Source of the DNA: Bursaphelenchus xylophilus
Taxonomy: Eukaryota > Nematoda > Chromadorea > Rhabditida > Aphelenchoididae
Length of the DNA stretch: 64,000 nucleotides
Direction of reading: 5' to 3'
Assembly: GCA_904066235.2 (NCBI GenBank)
Contig: CAJFCV020000003.1
Location: 248,001-312,000, forward strand
Below the pieces are notes generated by a model, which was not told the origin of the DNA, did not search any database, and saw only the letters and a program-made list of their open reading frames with translations. A program made the position numbers and the translations under genes. The first letter of the stretch is position 1. Every line of letters starts with the position of its first letter. Shown here piece after piece: positions 49,322-60,448 of this stretch.

Positions 49322-50449
49322 TATTTGAAGAATTTAAAAAAATTTTGATTCACTTGCCATATACACAGTTCTCACAAATGCCAATGTGAAGTCTTCTTCT
49401 TCTTCGTAAGTTTTCTCAACGAAATTTTGTCGTCTTCTAATTGCTTTGCATTTCATCGCCAACCTCAAACGCAATCGGAGAAAACGACGCAGAGCCCCCT
49501 TCCATCAACTTTACACAACTTAGATTGCCAATAAACGATGGGGTTTATACGGCGACACTCTTTCCTCGCGGCAAACTTGCTTTTAGTCGCGGGTGATCAA
49601 ATAAAAGCAATAAATAGTAAAAAGACTTGTCCATAATAACAGGAACGTGAGGAAATAGAATTGTGTGGCTTCCAGCTTTCCAAACATTGCGTTTGACATG
49701 ACTGTGAAGCGGCGTGAGGATAAACAAACCCGTAATCCGGATACGAGTAGTCCCGGGCTTTGAACTTAGTGAGCAGACGGTCGCTTGTTTTTATTCAGCG
49801 ATTCGTTAATACATATCATGGTAAGAGCATAAGAAGTACAGGGTGTTTCAAGAAATTTGGAACAAATGATTTGCTTATATCTTTATGTTCTTTGCAGCTA
49901 TCAACGAATTTCTTTTTGCTTCTAAAAATTGACAGCGTGCGTTTTTAGAATCTCTAAAAAAAATTTTTTTCGTCGGCGGAGGGCCCATTTCTCGGCGGAG
50001 AAAATTAGGGCCTTTTTTAAAAATCACAGCGTATTACGTGGCGGAAACGCCGTTGCAACGGCTGAAATCAAGTTTACGTAATACCTCCATCGATTTTACG
50101 GTATGCTTTTTTTGCGTTTTCGATTTTACGCACTTTCGCGGATGCGCGGCGGAGACCTCAGATTTCGGTGGACGTTGTTTTGGGCCTTTGGCTTTTGCAA
50201 TTCATGTTGGAAAAGAGGTTGGGGTGATTTTTGGACGATCAAATGGGCGCCCTCTTATTTGCTAAACTTTACCCTCTAATCGTCCACCTTTCCCCTCTAA
50301 TTTGTGAATGGCGCCCTCTAATATAGATGCCCTCTAATCGAAACTGAACTGTGCCCTCTGAAAAACTGAATCGACGCCCTCTGATTTGATTTTCCCAAAA
50401 TGGTATTGTTTCCTTACATAGTAGTGTAAGAATGCAGAGTAGTAGTGTT

Positions 50450-50990
50450 AAGTAGTAATTTTTGAAAATTTTGGTTGAGCTATCGATTTATAGGTAATTT
50501 GGGGTGCTGATTTCGAAAATGACATTCATTTTTCATGATTGTAACTTTTTTCTTAAATAGTAGTGTTAAGTAGTAATTTTTGAAAATTTTGGTTGAGCTA
50601 TCGATTTATAGGTAATTTGGGGTGCTGATTTCGAAAATGACATTCATTTTTCATGATTGTAACTTTTTTCTTAAATAGTAGTGTTAAGTAGTAATTTTTG
50701 AAAATGTTGGTTGAGCTATCGGTTTATAGGTAATTTGGGGTGCTGAATTCGAAAATGACATTCATTTTTTATGATTGTAACTTTTTTCTTAAATAGTAGT
50801 GTTAAGTAGTAATTTTTGAAAATTTTGGTTGAGCTATCGATTTATAGGTAATTTGGGGTGCTGAATTCGAAAATGACATTCATTTTTCATGATTGTAACT
50901 TTTTTCTTAAATAGTAGTGTTAGATAGTAATTTTTGAAAAATTTGGGTGAGGTATCGATTTATAGGTAATTTGGGGTCCAGAATTGAGTT
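50450..50990. repeat. 118-bp tandem satellite, left arm
   Basis: Four to five head-to-tail units. The word GGTGCTGATTTCGAAAATGA (or GAATTC variant) recurs at about 50503, 50621, 50739 and 50858. Each unit also has TTGAGCTATCGATTTATAGG and TTTTTTCTTAAATAGTAGTG. Confidence 0.9.
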
Positions 50991-52149
50991 GTGCTGTAAA
51001 GTTGTGATTTCGTTTTTATTTTATTTTTTGATGAATAGTTATTTAAGTGCAAGGTATGTGTCATTGTTGATTCAAAAACTGTGTTCATGTTCTGTAGTTT
51101 TTATTCACCTCCAATCTGTTGGCAGAAGAATTTTTGCTCAGAATTTTCTGTCAAACCTGGCATTGCGGCAGGCTATCCCAAGCCAAACAATTTTATAGCA
51201 GAAAAATTTCTGTCAAACCCCGCCCATTTTGGCGCGCTTGATGAAGAGCAGAAGCAATACCGTTGATGACTCGAGGTAATAATCGCATGGAAAACACTCC
51301 TGTTGGATAATAGCACGAAGTTGCTCAAAGAACTTAAATTAGCAGAAAAACTTTACGAAATTTATTATAAAAATACTTCTCTTTAGACAACATAGTTATA
51401 TTTTTTCAATTTTTTGTCGTAAAAAGAAAAAACCCATCGTACCATTTTTGTTTGTAACGTTGTCCGTACAAGAATAAGTTAAATTTACGCAAGTTATTTG
51501 CTGTTTCAACGTTTTCTCTGTCAATTTATTGCAATTAGGCAGATATTGCTTTAGGTGATATCACACGAACCTGAAGGAATTGAAAATATTTGTAAAATAT
51601 TTTAAGTTTTTATTGTGATAAATGCTAGACTGACAATTATCCAACAGGATTTTTTCTCATGCAATCATTACTTCTGGTCATCATCGGTATTGCTTCTGTC
51701 CTTCATCGAGCGCGCCAAAATGGGCGGGGGTTGACAGAAATTTTTCTGCGATCAAATTGTTTGGCTTGGGATAGCCTGCCGCTATGCCAGGTTTGACAGA
51801 AATTTTTGAGCAGAAATTCTTCTGCCATCAGATTGGAGGTAAATAAAAACTACAGAAGCTGAACACAGTTTTTGAATCAACAATAACACATATCTTGCAC
51901 TTAACTATTCATAAAAAAAATAAAAATAAAGAAATCACAACTTTACAGCACAACTCATCATGAATCTCGTTCTGGAATAAGCACCCATAAAACCTACCAA
52001 TTCAAAAAATCTCAAAGTTACTACTTTACAGTACTGTTTAAGAACAATTTGACAGCAGCATAATTTCTGCCGAACTTGTGTTGGCGCCCATTTTTGGCGC
52101 GCCCAATGATGGGCTAGAGGCAGGCTCTCCCAAGCTAAACAATTTGACA

Positions 52150-53010
52150 GCAGCGTCAAAAATTACTACCTAACACTACTATTTAAGAAAAAGTAACAAT
52201 CGTGAAAAATGAATGTCATTTTCGAACTCGGCACCTCAAATTACCTATGAATCGATAGCTCAACCAAAATTTTCAAAAATTACTACTTAACACTACTATT
52301 TAAGAAAAAAGTTACAATCATAAAAAATGAATGTCATTTTCGAATTCAGCACCCCAAATTACCTATGAATCGATACCTCACCCAAATTTTTCAAAAATTA
52401 CTATCTAACACTACTATTTAAGAAAAAAGTTACAATCATAAAAAATGAATTTCATTTTCGAATTCAGCACCCCAAATTACCTATGAATCGATAGCTCAAC
52501 CAAAATTTTCAAAAATCGCTACTTAACACTACTATTTAAGAAAAAAGTTACAATCATAAAAAATGAATGTCATTTTCGAATTCAGCACCCCAAATTACCT
52601 ATGAATCGATACCTCACCCAAATTTTTCAAAAATTACTATCTAACACTACTATTTAAGAAAAAAGTTACAATCATAAAAAATGAATTTCATTTTCGAATT
52701 CAGCACCCCAAATTACCTATGAATCGATAGCTCAACCAAAATTTTCAAAAATCGCTATTTAACACTACTATTTAAGAAAAAAGTTACAATCATAAAAAAT
52801 GAATGTCATTTTCGAATTCAGCACCCCAAATTACCTATGAATCGATACCTCACCCAAATTTTTCAAAAATTACTATCTAACACTACTATTTAAGAAAAAA
52901 GTTACAATCATGAAAAATGAATGTCATTTTCGAAATCAGCACCCCAAATTACCTATAAATCGATAGCTCAACCAAAATTTTCAAAAATTACTACTTAACA
53001 CTACTACTCT
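52150..53010. repeat. 118-bp tandem satellite, right arm, inverted
   Basis: About seven units in the opposite orientation. Two unit variants alternate (CGATAGCTCAACC and CGATACCTCACCC), suggesting higher-order expansion of a dimer after the palindrome formed. The arms therefore differ in copy number. Confidence 0.85.
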
Positions 53011-53902
53011 GCATTCTTACACTACTATGTAAGGAAACAATACCATTTTGGGAAAATCAAATCAGAGGGCGTCGATTCAGTTTTTCGGAGGGCACAGTTC
53101 AGTTTCCATTAGAGGGCATCTATATTAGAGGGCGCCATTCACAAATTAGAGGGGAAAGGTGGACGATTAGAGGGTAGAGTTCAGCAAATAAGAGGGCGCA
53201 AAGTGTATTGCCCGTGATTTTTTGTTGTCATCCGATGCACAGATTGTAAAAATTTCGTGCTTTTTATCCCTGGCGGAGGAGTCGGCGGAGGCTTTATCAA
53301 AGGGCAAAAACAAAACTCCGCCGATTTGTCCGCCGGACCAAAAAAATCAAAAATCTTTGAAAGACAATGCTGCTCTGATGGATTCTTGTAGCTGAGATTT
53401 TTCCCGGACTCGTAAGACTGCTTTGACCCTTTGATAAAGCCTCCGCCGAATCCTCCGCCGGGGAAAAAAAGCACGAAATTTTTGCCATCTGTGCATCGGA
53501 TGACAACAAAAAATCACCCCAACCTCTTTTCCAACATGAATTGCAACAGCCGAAGGCCCAAAACAACGTCCGCCGAAATCTGAAGTCTCCGCCGCGCCTC
53601 CGCGGTGCGCGTAAAATCGAAAACAAAAAAATGCATACCGTAAAATCGACGGAAGTGTAACGTAAACTTGATTTCAGCCGTTGCAATGGCGTTTCCGCCA
53701 CGTAATACGCTGTGATTTTTAAAAAAGGCCCTAACTTTCTCCGCCGAGAAATGGGCCCTCCGCCGACGAAAAAAAATTTTTTTTGAGATTCTAAAAACGC
53801 ACGCTGTCAATTTTTAGAAGCAAAAAGGAATTCGTTGATAGCTGCAAAGAAGAAAAAGATATAAGCAAATTATTTGTTCCAAATTTCTTGAAACACCCTG
53901 TA

Positions 53903-54620
53903 GAATAAAAAATTTAATGTTTGAAAACCAAATTATGGCTAAAGGTAGAATAAGCTTTCACCTTTGTTGTAATATAAATTTCGAACCAGAAACATCGAGT
54001 TCCACCAAATTTTTATGTTGTACTTGCTTCACGTATTTGGCCCCTCGGTCAAGCAGCTATTCCTTAAAACTAGTCCTATTTTCATGGTATAATTAACCTA
54101 GTGGCCAGTGCTAAACCTATATCTGTCCATTTTTTAGTGAGTTTGCACAAAAAAAAGGAAAATCGACTCACACTACCCATGGTACAACAAAGATCACAAC
54201 ATTCCAAAATTTGGTGCTTTATCCGAGCAGAAAACGGGAAATCTAGTCATCAAATCGAACGGAGCAGCCTGCTCTTGGTAAAAATTCCCTGTTTGGACAA
54301 ATTCCATCTTGTCTTCATTCAGAAATTATATCTTGAACATTGGCGAAAAACAAAAAAAAAAACAACTTCTCGAGAAGAAAATCCTTGGCCAACTGTTCGC
54401 CCGAAACCCTGCACCGAATTTCGGAATTCGGTGCCGACTTAGGGCTTCGATGCAGACTTAAGACTTCGTGCACTGATTTCGAGAAACGGGTGTTGGGTTT
54501 AGAAAAAAATGCACCGGATTTCGGAACTGGGTGTCGAGAAAAAAGTCGACGCCAATTTTTCGATTTGGGCGTCGACTTTTTTGTGTACCGAAAGTCGCGA
54601 TTTCGGAAAAAAGTATACTC
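53903..54620. repeat. Segmental duplicate of 41411-42190
   Basis: Same non-coding sequence as in block 2, minus the 42200 element and the 42001 MITE. It shows that both of those insertions postdate the duplication or were lost here. Confidence 0.8.
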
Positions 54621-54698
54621 TTATATGCCCACTATATATAACCTGGACGCTATAGGTTTTATCAGTCCGTTGGGAAAATATTACCTTTTGACTTCTAT

Positions 54699-56812
54699 AC
54701 TGGTTGACAAAATTTTCTTTCCACCTCGTATCTCGGGAACCGATGGGCCTAGAACCTCCAAATTCGGCATAGAAACATCCTAGGACAGTCTAACACCATG
54801 CCCAAAAAATCGTATCATTTGATGCACTTTACATGCCCTTTTTCCAAAAAAGGCAAAAACCCGGATGACAAAATTTTCTTTCCACCTTGGAAAAAACGTT
54901 TGTAACTCATAAGCCAGAGGGTTTTAAGGCATGATTGTGGTATGGTTGTGTTCGCGAAGAAGTCCTCTCTCGATTGGTGTCACAACCTTACGGGGGTTTT
55001 AGTTTCTTCGCCCTTGGGCGTCGGTTCATCGTTGCCTTGTCCATTTTCAGCCAAATTCGTGGCCAGAGGAGCTCGCATAAGGCACGAGGAGATGAAAATG
55101 CCTTTAAAAAATCTGGCATTCATGTTTGCAACATTGTTTCCTCCGGCAGTAGAATTCGATTTAATTTAAGTGCGTTGCAGGGGAAAACGCGCGCTTCCAG
55201 GGTTCTCGTTACCAGAAAATTACGCTATTATGGGAACACTGCAGATAATTCAAGTAACTTTTCCTCCTTATACATTTTTTATTATACTACAGAGTTAAAA
55301 AATAGTGACGATTTTAATCACTGACGTCGCGCTTAGATGTGAGCAGAAGAAAGGTTCCAAACGCCCCATGTACAAAATTTGCGACTCTAAGCTTCCTGCG
55401 CAAGGTATTCGTCGTGGAAAAAACGTTGAATGCCTGTCAAGGTCAATGTATTAAAGTAGTCTGGTAGCCAAAAATCCCAATATACCGAGCTTAATTAATG
55501 CCAAGGCGACCGCCTACCGGAAGTTCGAAAAACCCCAAGTTCGACAACCAAAAGTTCGAATGCCGCAAGTTCGAATGCCGCAAGTTCGAATACTAGAAGT
55601 TCGAAAAACCTCAAATTAGAAAAACCAAAAGATCGAAAACCGGAAGTTCGAAATATGAAAATATAAAAAATGCAGAATGAAAAAAAGAATTAAAACAGAA
55701 AAATAGATTTTGTTTATAAAATAGGATAATTTTAACTTAAAGTCTTTGCGATCTCATTCAAAAAAGACGGAACATCGAACTCAGAAAAACGGGTTACCAA
55801 ATTGATTTGCCGAGAATATTCATCACACCTCCTCCTTTTCTCCATGGGGCGATATTCTTCCATAGAACGAATCTTCAAATCAACTGTAACCTGATAAGAC
55901 AGAAGGTGCAGGTAGGCGGTCATTATTCATTATGAAGGAAGCAATATCCACCACACAAAGCCACGAATCCCGAGAACGACACAGTTGGATTCGCTCCGTG
56001 ACAAATCTTGATGAGCTCGACACCACCAACCTCCATCGTAGAGAATGAATGAATGATTGAAGAGGAAGTGTATTTTGCAAAATAATTATATGCAAATTAT
56101 AATTTAAATATTAATTAACTTTTTTTTCATTTTCGAACTTTAGTCATTCGAACTTTAGGTTATTCAAAGTTACGGTCATTCGAACATTAGGTAGTTCGAA
56201 CTGGAGGTCGTTCGAACTTTAGTCATTCGAACTTTAGGCATTCGAACTTGCGGATTCGAACTTGCGGTATGTCTCCGTACAGAAGTGATTCTTCGGTTTT
56301 GCGGACCCGGGCAGCGCTCATTTTCCCCTGCAACGCACTTAAATTAAATCGAATTCTACTGCCGGAGGAAACAATGTTGTAAAAATGAATGCCAGACTTT
56401 TTAAAGGGATTTTCATCTCCTTATGCCTTATGCGAGCTCCTCTGGCCACGAATTTGGCTGAAAATGGACAAGGCAACGATGAGCCGACGCCCAAGGGCGA
56501 AGAAACTGAAACCCCCATAAGGTTGTGACACCAATCGAGAGAGGACTTCTTCGCGAACACAACGATACCACAACCATGCCTTAAAACCCTCTGGCTTATG
56601 AGTTACAAACGTTTTTTCCAAGGTGGAAAGAAAATTTTGTCATCCGGGTTTTTGCCTTTTTTGGAAAAAGGGCATGTAAAGTGCATCAAATGATACGATT
56701 TTTTGGGCATGGTGTTAGACTGTCCTAGGATGTTTCTATGCCGAATTTGGAGGTTCTAGGCCCATCGGTTCCCGAGATACGAGGTGGAAAGAAAATTTTG
56801 TCAACCAGTATA
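54699..56812. mobile_element. 2.1-kb palindromic element of the CTGGTTG family
   Basis: CTGGTTGACAAAATTTTCTT and its reverse complement start arms of about 480 bp. Left and right arms carry the same frames in opposite directions (for example REEVLSRLVSQPYGG), which is a consequence of the symmetry. The block-2 paralogue at 42740 (CTTCTATATTTG) is uninterrupted. A second Mutator-like element is nested at 55508-56274. Confidence 0.85.
55508..56274. mobile_element. Mutator-like AGTTCGAA element, second copy, inverted
   Basis: It matches 29367-30015 in the opposite orientation, with inward arrays of AAGTTCGAA-type words at both ends and the MEVGGVELIK frame on the minus strand. It has an additional internal stretch of about 110 bp absent from the first copy. 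Flanks show no 9-bp duplication, so the ends were rearranged. Confidence 0.8.
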
Positions 56813-57159
56813 TTTTTGCAAGATGAAGAGAGTTGGGTGAAATCCTCGTGTCTCCGAATCTTCCAGTATCCCATCTGTGCAGTCCCTCCTCGGAATAGAG
56901 CGTAGACTTACCGTCATTGTTCGAAGAGGAGTCAAGTTCACGTAGTTTGAGCGCAACACCCATCTCATTCGCTGGTCTTTGATTACTACAATCTTTTTTG
57001 GGCGTTTGAATAAAATGATCATTCAACATACACCTTCCGCATGCAGTGACCTTAGCAGACGTTCCGCTGTTTTGTAGGTTGCCCTTCCTGGTTAACATGT
57101 GATTAAACAAGGCGCTTCTGCAAAGTCTTTAAAGACATCCAAAAAAAAAAACTTATTGA

Positions 57160-58815
57160 ATGTTAGATCATCGGGCAATGCGGCTGTGTGTTTTTGTTCT
57201 CTCGTTGTGCTATCATCACGGCAATGCCGTCATTCCGGCGTTGGACCTCACCGACGCCGAGATCAAGGACTTGGCGCAGAGAATGAGAGATGCGGACGCG
57301 GAGAAGCCCAAGTTCTGCGAGTTCTACGTGGATTTTCAGGGTCATTTCGATGGTGGAGACACTGACTACGCCCCGAAACCGTGAGTTCATGGCTATAAAT
57401 TATATCAGTTTGTCGTGAAAATAATAAGCACAATGCCGCTACGCTCACGGCACAATTCATTTTTTTTGGTGGCGACGCTATTTTCGTTGTGACAGAGTGC
57501 TCATTATTTTCCCGACAGAATGATAAAGTTCATGGACATTTGTCGCGCTTCGCACCGTGCACCAAAGACACCCCATTTTGTACCGTGCATTCCACATTTT
57601 TTTGATTTTTGCGCTGTGCGACGAAATATCGCTCTACGTCGCCGCGATTTCGCCCAGACATTTGCACAGTGCAAACCGGTTTTTCGAGGTTTGCACTGTG
57701 AAAAAGACGAATGCGCTGCGCGTTAGCGACGGCGTGGGAAAACGTTCACTGTGCAAAAGAGAAAAAATGTCCACGCCCTTTATGAAGATACTAATATCTT
57801 GCAGGTTATTCAAATGGACCCGGCCTTCCATTTTGTCGCAGCCCAGCTACAAAGCCCTGCTGGATTTGGCGCCCTTGTTCAATCCGCAGACCGGAATCGC
57901 CGAAGACAACAGTCCGGCCAAGCAGCAGAAGGAGAGGGCGTTCATTATGGCCGTCTTTAGCAGTGGTCCCTTCACGCAGTTGATCAATGTCCTCAGGAGA
58001 AAGAATCATCCGTTTGCCAAGAGCCCCGACACCCTCAAGCAGTCCATGTTCGAGCTGTGGTTTGGGATGTTCTCCAGAGCCAAGGGAAAGTTGGATTCCT
58101 CGGCTTTCGAGCATGTTTTCCTCGGCGAGGTAAGCTGGCGATATATAATGTTATATACATACATATGTGTGTATCTCTGTCCGGAAAATAATGGGCGTTC
58201 TGTCACATTGAAAATCGCGTGGCTAAAGTGAAAAGCAATTTGATTTTATCGCGAAAAAAGTGTATTTTCTCGACGGCGGTGCGATTTTCAATACGGCAGA
58301 GTGCTCATTATTTTCCCGATATACTGATAGCTCTTTTTAGGCCAAGAATGGAGAAGTCTCGGGGATGCATAACTGGGTGGTTATGAACAACCTCGAAAAT
58401 GGTCCAAAGGGCACCCTCGACTACAGAGGATTCATCGTCAAGAGAGCCGTAAGTTGTGTCGCGCAACGATCCCACTATTTTACAGGATATCATTGCATCG
58501 GCCAACTTTAAATGGGGCAGTTTGGTGAAGAGGACGGGAAGTTTCTTGATTGGGACGTCGCCGGCGTTCGACTTCTCGCTTCTTACGATGTGTTTCTTGG
58601 CCAGGAGGGGAAGTCAGAAGTGCGAAGTGAGAATAGCATTGACCATAAAAAATTTTTAGACAATAATTGATGGATGCCCTGTGAATGTGCAAAGCTATGA
58701 CCAAAACCAGAATGGGCGAGACTTCATTGGGACCGTCTATCCGGAGCCCGGCCCGTGGTCTCCCACCTGTATGACCATCTTCAAGCAACGGGCGACGCTT
58801 TCCAAACAGGAATGA
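57160..58815 (+). CDS. Secreted poly(U)-specific endoribonuclease, EndoU family (copy C)
   Basis: Exons: 57160-57380, 57805-58129, 58341-58448, 58486-58626 and 58660-58815, 951 nt in phase, 316 aa, the same architecture as copy B. The inner ATG at 57178 opens the signal peptide ([17 protein letters not shown]). EHVFLGE, GMHNWV and [17 protein letters not shown] are intact. The last intron is only 33 nt (58627-58659), shortened from about 100 nt in copy B by loss of its middle; donor GTGAGA and acceptor TTTTTAG are kept. Upstream sequence (56815-57150) matches that before copy B, so promoter elements were probably duplicated with the gene. Confidence 0.9.
57541..57790. repeat. GCACTGTGC-type motif cluster in EndoU-C intron 1
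   Basis: Words GCACCGTGCACC, GTACCGTGCATT, TTTGCACAGTGCAAACC and TTTGCACTGTG occur in a block otherwise similar to 27760-28065 of copy A. It is absent from copy B. A MITE precedes it (57402-57523). Confidence 0.7.
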
Positions 58816-59029
58816 GCTCTCTGGACGAGCATTTCTAGATAGCCTTCTTATTTTTACGTTCAAATCGACGCAGTTTTTATTTGGAGAGAGTAAATAGTTA
58901 CAAATGCAGTGCACTTTTACGGAAAGACTGTATGTGGTCTAACCATGATGTGAAAAATTTTTTGAAAATCAGCGTTGCACTTTGATCACTTCAATTTCCC
59001 AGACAACTCCATTTTTTAACCTCAAACCG

Positions 59030-59200
59030 CTCTTTACAATCCGTCCGGTTCAGAGAGTTCATTTTATATCCGTGAGGCAGAAAATCGGCTTCACCGAACC
59101 CCTTGTTAGGCAGTTCATCCGTCGCCATTCCATGGCCTCCGAACATGGCAACTTGATCAGGGTTTGGAAATTTTGAAGACGGCCTATGTTTCATCGTGCT
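59030..59200 (-). pseudogene. DUF273 gene fragment, inverted
   Basis: The minus-strand frame GHGMATDELPNKGFGEADF and LPHGYKMNSLNRTD matches the segment [20 protein letters not shown] / [14 protein letters not shown] of the gene at 60449-63840. It ends at the equivalent of that exon's donor. Only this exon is present. The first few bases are shared with the region after EndoU-B (44825-44845), so a longer copy once flanked the duplicated block. Confidence 0.8.
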
Positions 59201-59254
59201 GAGCTCGGAAAACAACGTTTCGCAGCTCTCCGGAGCTAAGTTTCAGCTTGTTTT

Positions 59255-59357
59255 CGAGCTGCGCCCAAGGCACAAGCCGCGCCCAAGGCGCGAGCTGCGC
59301 CCAAGGCGCAAGCTGCGCCCAAGGCGCAAGCTGCGCCCAAGGCGCAAGCTGCGCCCG
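59255..59357. repeat. 18-bp minisatellite
   Basis: Five to six head-to-tail copies of GCTGCGCCCAAGGCGCAA. The period is a multiple of three, so it is open in several frames, but nothing around it looks like an exon. Confidence 0.85.
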
Positions 59358-59769
59358 TGAAAGTTCTCCGAGCTGCGCCCTATGATTATCAGCTATCTTT
59401 CAAGCACAGATATTACAAGCGCATTGGCCCCGGAACATCTTTCAGACATGTCAAGACTTTTTGGCCCGCCTAGTAAAGAATATTTTGCAAATATCCATGC
59501 ACTTGCATGGACAAAACTGTCCTTCGTCTTCTGACAATGAGTGTAAGGGGAGATTGGAAAAGATCAGACGCGTCTGCTTTTCACACAAGCGGATGACTAA
59601 TCCATTGAAATAGGCCTTCAATCCGCGAAGACAACACATTCAGAGGGGCAAAGAGAACGCCCAAGGTCTGTATTTGGAAGCATCTAGAAAGTTTCGCCTT
59701 TTTTAACGTCTTAACATGCAATTCTATTATGAATCAATCATCAATACGCTGGAATTTTAAAATATTTCG

Positions 59770-60160
59770 GCCCGTCGGGAAAATAATGAGCGCAATGTCG
59801 CTAAAGTGAAAAGCAATTTGATTTTGTCGTGACACAGTTTATTTTCTCGGCGACGATGCGATTTCCGCGACCGAGCGCCCATTACTGGTCTGTCGGAAAA
59901 ATAATGTGGATATGTCCGAGCAAAATGTCGTGCCTCGTCGCGCGGTTCAATTCATTTTCTCGGCGATGATGCGATTTTTGATGCGAAATTTCGGACATCA
60001 TTTTTCCGTCGGGAAAATAATGCGGATTTGTCGCAACAAAATGGCTCGCCTCGTCGCAGTCACGAACCAAATTTTCAGCCGCGGCTTGCTCTCGCAAAAT
60101 GATGATGGGAGATTCCAAAGCTCGACAAGTCCACATTATTTTCCCGACAGACTGATATGC
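59770..60160. mobile_element. Group of CAGTCTGTCGG MITEs upstream of the DUF273 gene
   Basis: A degraded copy (59770-59890) adjoins a partial copy (59888-60005) and a fuller one (60008-60158) of the ATGTGGATT subfamily with TCCACATTATTTTCCCGACAG at its right end. Confidence 0.7.
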
Positions 60161-60448
60161 CGGCAATGCTATATATTTGTGAAATTTAAAAATTTTTTAA
60201 TTCACTTGCCATGACTGTGCAATCAATAAAATTCCGCAAACTTCGCGATTTTCGCTTATCGCGCGCATTTTGCATCGCAAAATCTTTTTTTGTTGCTCAT
60301 TTTTGTGTATTTTCATGCGACGATGAAGTGAAATTATTTCTTCCGGCCAGTCTGTGGTTTACGGACTACTTTGAAAAAAACGGACCGACTCTTTCACGCG
60401 TATTATCATAATCATTTTATTATGTTTCGTTTTTATAGCATATTATAG

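Larger units (their letters stand above)
45256..49699 (-). pseudogene. Core-2/I-branching glycosyltransferase pseudogene (GT3)
   Basis: Exon 1 is at 49358-49699, exon 2 at 48134-48389 and exon 3 at 45256-45418. Exon 2 is 256 nt against 258 in GT1 because of a 2-bp loss (GCAACTAACATTC for GCAACTATGACATTC), which shifts the frame. Exon 1 has a 12-nt net loss. Exons 4-6 are missing. The GC donor (GCAAGT) of intron 1 is retained. A BEL/Pao relic and several MITEs fill intron 2. Confidence 0.88.
49839..53900. mobile_element. 4.06-kb palindromic element containing a 118-bp satellite
   Basis: The tips CAGGGTGTTTCAAGAAATTT and their reverse complement are flanked by TA (49837-49838, 53901-53902). 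The paralogous stretch at 41409 has the empty site AAGAAGTAGATT. From the tips inward come a G+C-richer segment (TTTCTCGGCGGAG), CCCTCTAAT-rich words, inverted satellite arrays (50450-50990 and 52150-53010) and an inner palindrome centred near 51470. No transposase was recognised in the open frames. Confidence 0.9.

Noticed and set aside
54935..56621. Two genes encoding the EEVLSRLVSQPYGG-type frames on opposite strands
   Set aside because: The frames are the same arm sequence of a palindromic element read twice. No splice structure or family match supports coding.
60211..60411. N-terminal exon of the DUF273 gene
   Set aside because: It is an open frame without a donor in the right phase and with no resemblance to the family. 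The true 5' end is left open.
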